Assembly: GCF_003589595.1 (NCBI RefSeq)
Contig: NW_020653750.1
Span: 502,061 to 566,060, forward strand
Direction: 5' to 3'
Length of the DNA: 64,000 nt
Source of the DNA: Hyposmocoma kahamanoa
Taxonomy: Eukaryota; Arthropoda; Insecta; Lepidoptera; Cosmopterigidae
The notes under the pieces were generated by a model, which did no database searches, was not told the origin of the DNA, and saw only the letters and a list, made by a program, of their open reading frames with translations. This document shows positions 40,501 to 42,559 of the stretch, piece by piece; the first letter of the stretch is position 1; every line of letters starts with the position of its first letter. The translations under genes were made by a program, and so were the position numbers.

Positions 40501-41279
40501 TGAACACTACGCCAATTTTATTTTTTGGTAATTTTCTGTTATGTTTGTAAACAGTCGTATTATTACTAATAATACACTCCTCGACTTTTGTGAAAAAAAA
40601 AAATTAGAGAAAAAAAACAAAATTCGAAACAAAAAACAAAAAAAGCTAGTTTTCTGAAAAAAATAAAGAAACAAAAAACAAAATAAAAACAGAACAGGTC
40701 CAAAAATTAAGTTGGCGTAGTGTTCATTGGAGCTAGCCATGTAATTATAATAGTAGCAGTAGAGCTCCTTGTGAAAGAGTTCATCCAGGAAGGTACTGCT
40801 ACCCTACTTATTTCTTTCTACCAAGCAGTAATGAGAGCAAGCAGGGGTGCTGGTGAAATGACACCACGTGGAACTTGTGAACTTATGTCTATGGGCGACG
40901 GGTACAGTGGCAGTGCCCTTCAGATTTTTGCGATTTAAAACTGAGTGGCACTGCAACGGTTATGACAGGCGTGTCGCTTACCACTAGGCGCACAACTTGT
41001 TCGTCCCGTTACTTGGTTTTATAAAAAGAGTATTCTTACAGTATTTTCTTAGCTATGCTATCACTCGTATCATCGGAATATATTGCCATAATTTATGTAC
41101 TTATATTCTATCAATATACGAAATAAAATGATTAATCATTATTTTGGTAGGTTAAGACAAAGAACAAGCAGTTATCGCTCTCGCTGTCTCCAGAAGGGCA
41201 AGTGGAGCATCTCATTGTAGAAGCAACGAGCATCCACAATCTTTCTCAAATGTATATTGGGTGGGGTCCATTCCTGTAA
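1456..41279 (+). CDS. ATR: ATR checkpoint kinase (mei-41 orthologue), 28 coding exons
   Basis: Nuclear serine/threonine kinase of the PIKK family that, with its partner ATRIP, senses RPA-coated single-stranded DNA and phosphorylates Chk1. CDS join: 1456-1592, 1741-1866, 3504-4953, 5064-5618, 5700-7170, 7246-7448, 7644-7780, 7944-8033, 8295-8479, 9465-9687, 10963-11153, 12299-12438, 13542-13700, 16746-16972, 20102-20255, 20867-20977, 22627-22793, 24304-24433, 25842-25996, 26818-26974, 27577-27816, 29391-29628, 30178-30423, 34772-34928, 37071-37135, 38033-38216, 40021-40207, 41151-41279. All phases join without a stop, giving 2,537 residues, close to human ATR (about 2,640) and fly Mei-41 (about 2,500). 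Layout: helical repeats 1 to about 1030, UME about 1030-1140, FAT about 1540-2060, kinase about 2200-2480, FATC about 2505-2537. Lys2227, Asp2375, His2377, Asn2380 and Asp2394 are kept, and the spacing from Lys to the two Asp matches human ATR. Every intron is GT-AG except intron 24 (GC-AG). Exon borders are my reading, without transcript evidence. Confidence 0.96.
1741..1866 (+). CDS. ATR: ATR exon 2, residues 46-88
   Basis: Bounded by a TTTGTAG acceptor and a GTAAGT donor, phase 2 to phase 2. It encodes an aromatic-rich helical stretch ending in YIWSVKQLNR. The next intron is 1.6 kb and holds two inverted-repeat elements. Confidence 0.88.
2031..2505. mobile_element. Inverted-repeat element (MITE) in ATR intron 2
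   Basis: Left end TGTTCCAATCCATTTTAAAC, then AAAAAGTAAACAAAC, is repeated in reverse at 2470-2505 (reading back as TTTGTTTCAATCCATTTTGA). No coding capacity. The terminal repeat is about 35 bp with a few mismatches. Confidence 0.55.
2553..3207. mobile_element. P-superfamily element, internally deleted copy
   Basis: The ends CATTGACTTACAAATAAATG and CATTTATTTGTAAGTCAATG are perfect inverted repeats. The element is flanked by the 8-bp direct repeat GTTATTGT (2545-2552 and 3208-3215), the duplication size made by P elements. It matches both ends of the longer copy at 17325-19486 but lacks the middle (its THAP region), like KP-type deletion derivatives in flies. It also carries the antisense SINE piece (about 2645-2735) found in the long copy. 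Confidence 0.8.
3504..4953 (+). CDS. ATR: ATR exon 3, residues 88-571
   Basis: A large 1,450-bp exon of alpha-helical HEAT-type repeat sequence without catalytic motifs, as expected for the ATR N-terminal solenoid that binds ATRIP. It enters through TTTTGCAG after the split Arg codon and ends after KTTDVCKE at GTATGT. The in-frame ATG at 3469 lies in the intron and is not a start. Confidence 0.93.
5064..5618 (+). CDS. ATR: ATR exon 4, residues 572-756
   Basis: Phase 0 at both ends; the TTTCAG acceptor precedes ITLCPLILLNK and the donor is GTGAGT. It continues the solenoid. A CSKCHNG pair of cysteines (5317-5337) recalls a small metal-binding knuckle, but no second pair is obvious. Confidence 0.92.
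5700..7170 (+). CDS. ATR: ATR exon 5 with UME domain, residues 757-1247
   Basis: The longest exon (1,471 bp). Near residues 1030-1140 it carries the UME signature: FLGVLAYFD, then a helix ending LMGVKYLTPLRFKVL and TLRSALPL. This domain is typical of ATR/Mec1/Rad3 proteins and separates ATR from ATM, mTOR and DNA-PKcs. Ends in phase 1 at CTTG followed by GTAAGG. Confidence 0.94.
7246..7448 (+). CDS. ATR: ATR exon 6, residues 1247-1314
   Basis: Intron 5 is just 75 bp. The exon encodes a helical repeat (CLGQLGAIEAG) followed by a conserved PIKK-type stretch ending FCRAFQ-like (LCRAFQYEKDTT). Donor GTAAGT, phase 0. The antisense frame here is only a shadow. Confidence 0.92.
7500..7552. repeat. 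Small inverted repeat in ATR intron 6
   Basis: GGCCACACATTCGCAA pairs with TTGCGAATTTGTGGCC across a 21-nt loop, one mismatch in 16. Probably the remnant of a short MITE. Confidence 0.45.
7644..7780 (+). CDS. ATR: ATR exon 7, residues 1315-1360
   Basis: TTTCAG acceptor and GTAAGG donor; starts NMDCYALTIQEMLKIYDV and ends in phase 2 after HPLLSS. The preceding intron holds an inverted repeat at 7500-7552. Confidence 0.9.
7944..8033 (+). CDS. ATR: ATR exon 8, residues 1360-1390
   Basis: A 90-bp exon, TTTCAG acceptor and GTAAGT donor, encoding YILAYPSQPKKAHPLFG. Phase 2 on both sides, joining to exon 9 through a split Asn codon. Confidence 0.9.
8295..8479 (+). CDS. ATR: ATR exon 9, residues 1390-1452
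   Basis: ATTAG acceptor and GTGAGT donor. Encodes WAGQLIPLIES and FLPYVLLHSIM, helices just before the FAT domain. Ends in phase 1. Confidence 0.91.
8795..8945 (+). mobile_element. SINE A, 5'-truncated copy
   Basis: Matches the body of the SINE A copies at 25619 and 54597 (TTTGTATGGC, TGGTTGTCTATGTGTGT, CATGGCACCCGCGAC) and ends in the TTATTATTAT tail. The tRNA-like head is missing. Confidence 0.7.
9465..9687 (+). CDS. ATR: ATR exon 10, residues 1452-1526
   Basis: AATAG acceptor and GTAAGT donor. The TIYTLFDFLNRWLLEWC segment matches the conserved helix that leads into the ATR FAT domain. Phase 2 exit; intron 10 is 1.3 kb. Confidence 0.91.
9688..10818. other. ATR intron 10, no gene seen
   Basis: AT-rich intron sequence. 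The only open frame (10467-10712) is low-complexity Phe/Lys-rich and shows no family resemblance. Confidence 0.4.
10819..10943. mobile_element. Short MITE ending 20 bp before ATR exon 11
   Basis: The left end ACATTGTATGTAGCACGGGC, followed by GGTAAAAATTAC, is mirrored by GTAATTTCTTATTTACCGCC and CTTTACACAATGT on the right. The loop holds a small GC-rich fold (CAGCCTTCGGCTTCGG). Confidence 0.6.
10963..11153 (+). CDS. ATR: ATR exon 11, residues 1526-1590 (FAT start)
   Basis: Encodes RALQYLELYMDE-type TPR-like helices and the ATR-typical pattern IQEQLPFLAEIYALLDEPD, just before the split Gly. An inverted-repeat element ends about 20 bp before the acceptor. Confidence 0.92.
11329..11640 (+). repeat. 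Interspersed repeat family C, copy 1
   Basis: Nearly full copy of a ~300-bp repeat seen about ten times in the window. It starts with GTAGCAGTAGAGC, runs through GTGAAAGAGTT, TTACCTATTTCTGCCGTCAA, GGTGACGGGCGCAGTGGCAG and GATCTTTGCGATTTAA, and ends with ACGACTTGTTCGTC plus a TCACTTGGT tail and A-rich sequence. Orientation is defined by this order. No tRNA-like head or protein frame is evident. Confidence 0.75.
12157..12281. mobile_element. Short MITE ending 17 bp before ATR exon 12
   Basis: TTATTTCTAATAACACTGAT on the left pairs with ATCAGCGTTATTAGAAAAAT on the right. The interior is about 75 bp, with a further GCGCCGTTGGCGAATAAGC fold. Confidence 0.55.
12299..12438 (+). CDS. ATR: ATR exon 12, residues 1590-1636 (FAT)
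   Basis: Encodes SIKRSEPSLKELIL, then the helical TGRLQDAALCYERLAQEG repeat typical of the FAT domain. Acceptor TTTACAG, donor GTATGT. An inverted-repeat element ends about 17 bp upstream, close to the expected branch-point zone. Confidence 0.92.
12657..12905 (+). repeat. Interspersed repeat family C, copy 2
   Basis: Same module order as the copy at 11329, starting GTAGAAGTAGGGCTCCTTGT and ending CGTCGCTTGGTATCATGAAA; diverged and shortened in the middle. Confidence 0.72.
13228..13446. repeat. Palindromic repeat family D, copy 1
   Basis: Filled with alternating copies of CAGCGCCAC / GTGGCGCTG on both strands and TTCATACAATATTTAGAAGC in the centre; begins AGAAGCGCTGCAGTGGCGCC. Related elements lie at 51112-51322 and 60955-61168. 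The whole unit can fold on itself. No coding capacity. Confidence 0.6.
13542..13700 (+). CDS. ATR: ATR exon 13, residues 1637-1689 (FAT)
   Basis: Encodes GMIDCYLGLDQPFTA and AAEPLWRLGRFDRLEDLAKKP, matching the FAT-domain helix ending in WxLxxWD in other ATR proteins. TTTCAG acceptor; the donor GTTAGT is slightly weak. Phase 0. Confidence 0.92.
14207..14368 (+). repeat. Interspersed repeat family C, copy 3, left part
   Basis: Family C left half (GTGAAAGAGTTCCTCCAGGG to GTAGACAGGCT). The matching right half resumes at about 16650 (TCGCTTACCACCAGGCGCAT), so a 2.3-kb insertion splits this copy. Confidence 0.7.
14369..16649. mobile_element. GC-rich inverted-repeat element inserted in family C copy 3
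   Basis: Two long arms, 14454-14529 and 16371-16450, are inverted copies: CAGTTCGATCAGGCGCTCCG and its continuation to GTATTGTGTA on the left mirrored on the right. Outside them both flanks are (CCG)-rich and share CGCCTCCGCCG in direct orientation. A LINE fragment fills the middle. The original transposase, if any, is gone. Confidence 0.6.
14570..16330 (-). pseudogene. LINE fragment (non-LTR retrotransposon), antisense, decayed
   Basis: Read on the minus strand, the segment from 16299 to 16027 encodes reverse-transcriptase N-terminal sequence (LRNLDVNKASGPDGIPALVL). Broken frames follow towards 14580. A related, better-preserved fragment at 42560-43910 shows the same 3' region (AATGCCTATTCACTCTCGCC). 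Stops and frameshifts are frequent. Family within the non-LTR group not settled. Confidence 0.7.
16650..16708 (+). repeat. Interspersed repeat family C, copy 3, right part
   Basis: TCGCTTACCACCAGGCGCAT through CTGTCACTTAGTAC and an A-run; the continuation of the copy starting at 14207. It ends 37 bp before ATR exon 14. Confidence 0.65.
16746..16972 (+). CDS. ATR: ATR exon 14, residues 1690-1765 (FAT)
   Basis: Follows a 3.0-kb intron crowded with repeats. Encodes NWGLLMGKVLLAYRNQDHDA and an LQ-type helix. The donor AG followed by GTGGCC is weak but is the only one that keeps frame with exon 15 (R-R-L-K-M-L). Confidence 0.88.
17455..18282 (+). pseudogene. THAP-domain transposase fragment of the P-like element
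   Basis: Exon-like piece 17455-17533 ends at a good donor (TTTTCA followed by GTAAGT). A second piece starts after TTTATTTCAG at 18163. Joining them leaves the frame one base off, and the second piece stops soon after CSAHFRQ. Further helical remnants follow near 18490-18600. No catalytic region of a P transposase is recognisable. Confidence 0.65.
18706..18930 (+). mobile_element. SINE B inside the P-like element
   Basis: tRNA-like head with CCCGGGTTCGATACCGGTAG (a B-box) and a body ATTAACTTTTGTAAATGG like the copies at 25305 and 27166. An antisense piece of the same SINE follows at about 18935-19035. Confidence 0.65.
19495..20101. other. Rest of ATR intron 14, no gene seen
   Basis: AT-rich, no coding frame or clear repeat recognised. 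The minus-strand frame at 19718-20026 has no family resemblance. Confidence 0.35.
20102..20255 (+). CDS. ATR: ATR exon 15, residues 1765-1816 (FAT)
   Basis: Encodes KMLSDGDRQ and LLDEWRRRLLVVQSDVRTIE, then LLRLRRIFL, which matches the ATR segment with an arginine-rich helix. TTTCAG acceptor, GTAAAG donor, phase 0 exit. Confidence 0.92.
20867..20977 (+). CDS. ATR: ATR exon 16, residues 1817-1853 (FAT)
   Basis: A 111-bp exon encoding CIGDLWLQSAKHARKAG, the strongly conserved CW.QSA..ARKAG helix of the FAT domain. TTACAG acceptor, GTAAAA donor, phase 0. Confidence 0.93.
21245..21336 (+). repeat. Two-unit tandem duplication, period 46 bp
   Basis: TTATATGTATATCTGTTATA and the following AGAAAGTATTATTTA occur twice, one base changed. 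The wider intron 16 (20978-22626) otherwise shows no gene; a stretch at 21430-21760 resembles dispersed LINE 3' sequence but I could not assign it. Confidence 0.6.
22627..22793 (+). CDS. ATR: ATR exon 17, residues 1854-1909 (FAT)
   Basis: Encodes LFIEKAKMYWARGQHEHAFTTLRRGLED, matching the ATR segment E.AK..W..G....A...L..G. TTTACAG acceptor, GTAATC donor, phase 2. Confidence 0.93.
22794..24303. other. ATR intron 17, SINE remnant and no gene
   Basis: Contains a SINE B-like piece at about 23056-23230 (GTTTCCGATAGGACCAATTT) and a dispersed repeat at about 23560-23700 that shares TTTTTTCGGGTCTAAATGG with 37920-37950. No coding frame. Confidence 0.45.
24304..24433 (+). CDS. ATR: ATR exon 18, residues 1909-1952 (FAT)
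   Basis: Encodes AKAKLLIAQYNDETTNVDVD and then YYKEAVDVFKQWEKS, the conserved helix before the kinase-proximal FAT repeats. Acceptor TTTACAG, donor GTAAGT, phase 0. Confidence 0.92.
25305..25510 (+). mobile_element. SINE B copy in ATR intron 18
   Basis: tRNA-like head AGCCTAACGGTTTCAACTGT with a B-box (GAGTTCGATTCCCGCTAGGA), then a diverged body. The family is also at 27166, 23056, 18706 and antisense inside the P-like copies. Confidence 0.7.
25619..25830 (+). mobile_element. SINE A copy ending 12 bp before ATR exon 19
   Basis: tRNA-like head (GCCTCCATGGCCGAATGGTT as A-box region, then a B-box-like AGGTCGATGCCTGGGCCGGG). The body is TTTCTCTCGTGAGTTGGGGT to GCGGGGCTATGTTGAGTGTG and the tail (TTA)n. 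It lies directly before the acceptor of exon 19. Confidence 0.85.
25842..25996 (+). CDS. ATR: ATR exon 19, residues 1953-2004 (FAT)
   Basis: Encodes NSYGKALQCGHKYLYQSMPRMLSIW, with the nearly invariant ATR Y.GKAL..G....QSMPRML motif. A tRNA-derived SINE ends about 12 bp before the exon and is open in the same reading frame, so the ORF runs on from 25602. That upstream part is repeat, not ATR. Confidence 0.93.
26818..26974 (+). CDS. ATR: ATR exon 20, residues 2004-2056 (FAT end)
   Basis: Begins with the split Trp codon and WLNVEVTSAD, diverged from vertebrate ATR, then LYLTAFSQIVSRICHP, which is conserved. TTCCAG acceptor, GTATGT donor, phase 0. Confidence 0.93.
27166..27400 (+). mobile_element. 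SINE B, best-preserved copy
   Basis: Contains GGTCCCGGGTTCGATTCCCG (B-box) and TAGGACCAATTTGGGAAATT, then GGTGTGGT and a TTATTATTA tail. A full tRNA-type promoter head is recognisable. Confidence 0.75.
27577..27816 (+). CDS. ATR: ATR exon 21, residues 2057-2136
   Basis: Encodes LILAYPQHTLWMMMCVIKS, the conserved YPQ..LW helix at the FAT-kinase junction, and IELCNKP. Acceptor TGCCAG, donor GTAAGA, phase 0. Confidence 0.94.
28120..28300 (-). repeat. Probable LINE 3' end, antisense
   Basis: T-run followed by ATTTATTTTTATTCATTTCA, CAGATTGTAATAATCAC and onward; read on the minus strand it ends in an A-rich tail. Placement in a family is not possible from this alone. Confidence 0.35.
28444..28593 (+). 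mobile_element. SINE A copy with internal deletion
   Basis: Complete head (GCCTCCGTGGCCGAACGGCT; CAGGTTCGATTCCCGGGCCG). The body jumps from TCTCTCGTGAGT to GGCTATGTTGAGTGTGTGCG, missing about 90 bp, and ends in (TTA)n. Confidence 0.8.
28755..29048. repeat. Degenerate palindromic repeat rich in ACGACAGTCGTC
   Basis: Repeated motifs ACGACAGTCGTC, GACAGTCGT, ATGATAAAATAAACGT and ATAAAACGT in both orientations. Likely an inactive foldback-type element inside ATR intron 21. Confidence 0.45.
29391..29628 (+). CDS. ATR: ATR exon 22, residues 2137-2216 (kinase N-lobe start)
   Basis: Encodes FKLL-like helices and then the PIKK entry motif PPVYIAGIEETINILPSLQ, KPRKVTLKG. The split Gly codon leads to the glycine-rich turn in exon 23. 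Donor GTACAA, phase 1. Confidence 0.95.
29629..30177. other. ATR intron 22, nothing recognised
   Basis: No gene, repeat family or clear structure. The open frame running from exon 22 into this intron has no conservation beyond the exon. Confidence 0.4.
30178..30423 (+). CDS. ATR: ATR exon 23, residues 2216-2298 (kinase N-lobe)
   Basis: Carries GSDGKAYIIMLKPRDDLRKD with the ATP-binding Lys2227, then DYRLMEFN, RTYSVLPLNEECGLIEWV and GLRPIL. These are textbook PIKK N-lobe motifs. Acceptor CCAAG, donor GTAAGA, phase 1; the next intron spans 4.3 kb and contains another gene. Confidence 0.96.
30540..31180. repeat. Diverged palindromic element in ATR intron 23
   Basis: Pieces such as GTTCGATTCGG, GAATCGTTCGA and TTCTGAATA recur in both orientations at the two ends (around 30560-30680 and 30940-31140), suggesting an old element with long inverted arms. 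Weak evidence. Confidence 0.35.
31570..31655 (-). mobile_element. tRNA-derived sequence (SINE family F), antisense
   Basis: On the minus strand: CGATCCGTAGCTCAGTTGGT (A-box), GTTGGTTCGTGTCCAGTTGG (B-box) and ATCGAAGGAATTTTCTTTG. CGATCC and GGATCG could pair as an acceptor, but the D and anticodon stems do not close, so a working tRNA is unlikely. A relative is at 33351. Confidence 0.5.
31844..31945. repeat. Hairpin repeat family E
   Basis: GAAATGAAACTATTTTTCCG (with GAT after it) at 31867 pairs perfectly over 23 bp with the reverse at 31916-31938, loop 26 nt. A related element at 37797-37952 has the same ends around a longer centre. Confidence 0.6.
32230..32967 (-). CDS. Secreted protein with two I29 (cathepsin propeptide)-like repeats, nested in ATR intron 23
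   Basis: Single-exon gene of 245 residues on the strand opposite ATR. It starts MSVFIVTFFLSFFTSTVS, a signal peptide. Two repeats follow (about residues 45-115 and 138-205); each has a Tyr, a charged stretch and an F-x2-N-x3-L-x3-N core: TFKYNIDRLNVLN and AFKHNLDSLNKYN. This resembles the ERFNIN helix of the I29 propeptide that inhibits papain-like cysteine proteases. The Glu and Arg at the front of ERFNIN are not kept, and there is no protease domain. The tail is Cys-rich (CIEVCNGG, CFKLC). Stand-alone I29 proteins that inhibit cysteine proteases are known in Lepidoptera (BCPI type), so an inhibitor is the best guess; activity is inferred. The frame is open throughout, unlike the decayed elements around it. 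An arthropod initiator-like TCAGT lies upstream near 33020. Confidence 0.72.
   Translation of the reverse strand: MSVFIVTFFLSFFTSTVSTTSNITSKTIPYANISLNAPLQYTNLSALFNHIERHPNAYKDTNLRDGQYNTFKYNIDRLNVLNERLWNRSKVDHKEYIPLKDLDTIHQWIDGLIEDNLNAFYLYKISELPPQPIQMTYNEDLFCKYIHFYDKIYENERDRQAHYTAFKHNLDSLNKYNQMNWEHAKKDKTKYCPVYPEDAAVQDWIGLTEKEITEINKTCIEVCNGGLYCFKLCDVGAEQIFNTDL
33248..33487. mobile_element. MITE carrying a tRNA-like sequence
   Basis: The end TAGTTTCTTATAATTATTAA is mirrored at 33462-33485 (TTAATAATTATAACAAACTA). Inside, 33351-33430 matches the family F tRNA-like unit (GCCTTAGTTGGCATAGCG; GTTGGTTCGAATCCAGCC). A 65-residue frame here is not a gene. Confidence 0.55.
33755..34062 (+). repeat. Interspersed repeat family C, copy 4, with assembly gap
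   Basis: Family C sequence from TTACCTATTTCTGTCGCCAA to CGTCCCGTCACTTCGTATAA. It is interrupted by ten Ns at 33985-33994, with the same 47-bp string on both sides (from ACTGTTTTGG to ACGACTTGTT). Confidence 0.75.
33985..33994. other. Assembly gap (10 N)
   Basis: Ten undetermined bases, flanked by an exact duplicate of 47 bp. True gap size is unknown; overlap between unmerged contig ends is likely. Confidence 0.95.
34329..34460 (-). repeat. LINE 3' end with AATAG microsatellite, antisense
   Basis: TAGAATAGAATAGAATAGAA followed by ACATTTATTGCAACG. Read on the minus strand this is a typical non-LTR 3' end, ...CAATAAATGT plus a pentameric tail. Confidence 0.5.
34772..34928 (+). CDS. ATR: ATR exon 24, residues 2298-2350 (kinase)
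   Basis: Encodes LLPKHPPVFQEWFRRVFADP-type sequence, conserved in ATR. The frame joins exon 25 only if the exon ends at GGATG with a GC donor (GCGAGT), giving the split Trp of DPYGWYQARSAY. Using the nearby GT (34933-34934) would bring a stop (V-P-S-stop) at the start of exon 25. A mariner begins 15 bp after the exon end. Confidence 0.92.
34944..36224 (+). mobile_element. mariner transposon, full length, frameshifted
   Basis: 1,281 bp between TA dinucleotides (34942-34943 and 36225-36226). The 23-bp terminal inverted repeats (GGGTTAAAGTATGAAATTGC and CG) differ at the outermost base. It lies in ATR intron 24, its left end 15 bp after exon 24. Confidence 0.9.
35130..36149 (+). pseudogene. mariner transposase (DD34D type), two frameshifts
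   Basis: Three overlapping frames build the protein: 35130-35486 with the helix-turn-helix region (NAAETARNINAAFG; RTVRFWFKRFRDGNFDL; GRPPTQV), 35483-35980, and 35949-36149. The catalytic Asp residues are all visible: CDEKWILYDN, LLLHDNARPHTA and YSPDLAPTDYHFFS. The breaks lie near 35455-35483 and 35975. Only these shifts separate it from an open frame, so the insertion is fairly young. The SETMAR transposase part is from the same superfamily. Confidence 0.88.
36611..36665 (-). repeat. LINE 3' end piece, antisense
   Basis: GATGATAATAATAATAACTT followed by TATTGCAAAAAGCAC; on the minus strand an AATAAAGTTATTATTATTAT-type tail. Confidence 0.35.
36769..37018 (+). repeat. Interspersed repeat family C, copy 5
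   Basis: From CGTGAAAGAGTTCGTCCAGG to CGTCACTTGGTATCATAAAA; diverged. It ends about 52 bp before ATR exon 25. Confidence 0.72.
37071..37135 (+). CDS. ATR: ATR exon 25, residues 2350-2372 (kinase)
   Basis: A 65-bp exon encoding YQARSAYIRTTAVMSMVGYI, one of the most conserved PIKK helices, just before the catalytic loop. TTTCAG acceptor, GTAAGC donor, phase 1. Confidence 0.95.
37797..37952. repeat. Repeat family E, longer copy
   Basis: Begins TAGGTTTTCATGATTGTTAC and ends AAAAAATAGTTTCATTTCC. The centre holds ACCTGTAAAGGGCCCGAAAC and GTTGGTTTGTTTGTTAAAAC, also found (reverse) near 23640-23680. Confidence 0.5.
38033..38216 (+). CDS. ATR: ATR exon 26, residues 2372-2433 (catalytic and activation loops)
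   Basis: Contains GLGDRHGENI with catalytic Asp2375, His2377 and Asn2380, then VHVDFNCLFNKGE with the Mg-binding Asp2394 of DFN (the PIKK counterpart of DFG). VPFRLTHNM and GPLRHEGMF follow. All catalytic residues are intact. TTGTAG acceptor, GTATTG donor. Confidence 0.97.
39040..39165 (-). mobile_element. Tc1/mariner-like element remnant, non-coding end, antisense
   Basis: Its reverse complement matches the stretch before the transposase remnant at 61262-61400: both contain AAAAGTTGCTTGC and CGATCGA..GGTCAATTATA. No coding part remains. Confidence 0.4.
39252..39989. mobile_element. Inverted-repeat element ending 31 bp before ATR exon 27
   Basis: GCCGGTTCCTAAGG and GCGGTGCAGTGACA on the left are mirrored by CTGCACCGCGCAGCTACCTT and AGGAACCGGTAGGC on the right. 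The interior carries another lepidopteran-type dispersed repeat whose end AACTCCTTTTTTGAAGTCGG lies at 39827-39846; its counterpart sits at 60417-60440. Confidence 0.55.
40021..40207 (+). CDS. ATR: ATR exon 27, residues 2433-2495 (kinase C-lobe end)
   Basis: Encodes CEAVMRVLREQTAALMSVIE and FVYDPLVSW, the conserved C-lobe end, followed by a short PIKK regulatory linker. TTTCAG-like acceptor (TTGTTCAG), donor GTATGT, phase 0. Confidence 0.95.
40499..40729. mobile_element. 231-bp MITE in ATR intron 27
   Basis: AATGAACACTACGCCAATTT and ATTTTTTGG on the left are mirrored by CCAAAAATTAAGTTGGCGTA and GTGTTCATT on the right. The interior is A-rich (AAACAAAAAACAAAA). Confidence 0.65.
40752..41030 (+). 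repeat. Interspersed repeat family C, copy 6
   Basis: Starts GTAGCAGTAGAGCTCCTTGT, runs GTGAAAGAGTTCATCCAGGA and ends CCCGTTACTTGGTTTTATAA; about 120 bp before the last ATR exon. Confidence 0.75.
41151..41279 (+). CDS. ATR: ATR exon 28 with FATC domain and stop
   Basis: Encodes VKTKNKQLSLSLSPEGQVEH and the FATC end: LIVEATSIHNLSQMY then IGWGPFL and TAA. The aromatic-Gly-Trp end is the invariant mark of FATC domains and fixes the true C-terminus. Confidence 0.97.
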   Translation, partial: VKTKNKQLSLSLSPEGQVEHLIVEATSIHNLSQMYIGWGPFL

Positions 41280-41283
41280 TAAA
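41278..41283 (+). terminator. ATR: AATAAA poly(A) signal overlapping the ATR stop
   Basis: AATAAA begins on the second base of the TAA stop codon. If used, the 3' UTR would be about 15-30 nt. Another AATAAA lies near 41415 and would give a longer 3' UTR, so which one acts is open. Confidence 0.4.
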
Positions 41284-42427
41284 TATGATATTAATTACCA
41301 ATGTGCCTTAGTAAGCGCCTTTTTTTTGTTTACATTCTAACTGAATATAAGGTTTTATTTGTTCATTAGTTCTAAGATAGTAATAAACTAAAAATAAAAA
41401 AAAAAGAAGATAAGAAATAAACATTTTATATGTACTTGTATCGGTTTTTATTATTACAAATACAACTTACGTTAAGACACTTTCAAGTTCGACATTTTAG
41501 TTTATTCAACTTTATGCCACTTGCTATAAGAATGGTCCCAAAGACTCAAGCTTGATGTGCTCTTGACTGTACCTGCTTTATAATAGTTTCCATTACTTCA
41601 CAATTGTTCCTACTTTAGTCGAAAAACCTAAAACTAAAAGCGGCTTTACTATTTTTAAATCTTTAATGCACAAAGAAAAGTACTTAAAAAATACTTTGCA
41701 CCATTTTGAAAGATTTCTTTTTGGTTTTTTTTTTCTAATTTTGAGACATTTCTTCTATAGATAAGCTCACCTTTATATATATAAAAGTGAGCTTATCTTT
41801 AAAAGAAATCTCTCCCAGTTCCTCTTCCTTTCGAAGTTCTCTTTCTTTTAAACTTTTATAGTAGTTCATTTTTTTTTCAAATAGGATATTTATATAAATC
41901 TTGTTCATTAGTTCACTGTCTTGTTCACGTTATCACATCTTTCCATCTCACTCACACTATGGTCAAGCCGATCTTTGAGCATAAAAAAGTATTAATTATC
42001 ATAGTATGAGATTTTTGAAATGTGGTTTTTGCGCAAAAAAAGGTATAATATTTTTTATGGAACGAAAAGTCGCAAGTATTGTACCATTCCAAAATCTTGA
42101 CGAAATGGGCCATCTTTTCAAGTAGCTAACTTGCCCAGGCTAGTGTAGTAGGTTTTTTAATATGAAGTGTTAAACGAGGCACCTTGAGATAATACATTAA
42201 CAAGCACAAAAGCTGCTTATATTACCTCTGTACAACCTAAAAGTTTTATATTAGCTGTTTAAGGAATGTACTGTATATAGTACTTAAGCTCTTCAGCAGC
42301 GCATTCAAAAGTAATTAAACAGGAGAAAGTCCTACAATAGCCGTATAACGGTATATGCCAAGAGAGATAAAAAGACTAGTCATAGAGCAATTGTATGGGC
42401 AATGGATGTAAAGCAGAGTTATAAATA
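41284..42427. other. Downstream of ATR, no gene seen
   Basis: AT-rich intergenic DNA. It contains the hairpin at 41759-41798 and otherwise nothing I can name. Confidence 0.4.
41759..41798. repeat. Fold-back palindrome, 19-bp arms, 2-nt loop
   Basis: AGATAAGCTCACCTTTATA pairs with TATAAAAGTGAGCTTATCT (one mismatch) across TA. Not part of a recognised element. Confidence 0.75.
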
Positions 42428-42559
42428 GCTTTTATAACACCGTGAGGTCTTATAGCGGGTTTTTGAGGTTAGAAGTGTTTGAATGGAGTTATTAGCTTCC
42501 TTTAAAATGCTTTAGGTGGTATATCGTATATTTCTAAAGTTTTTTTTTTATTCAAATGC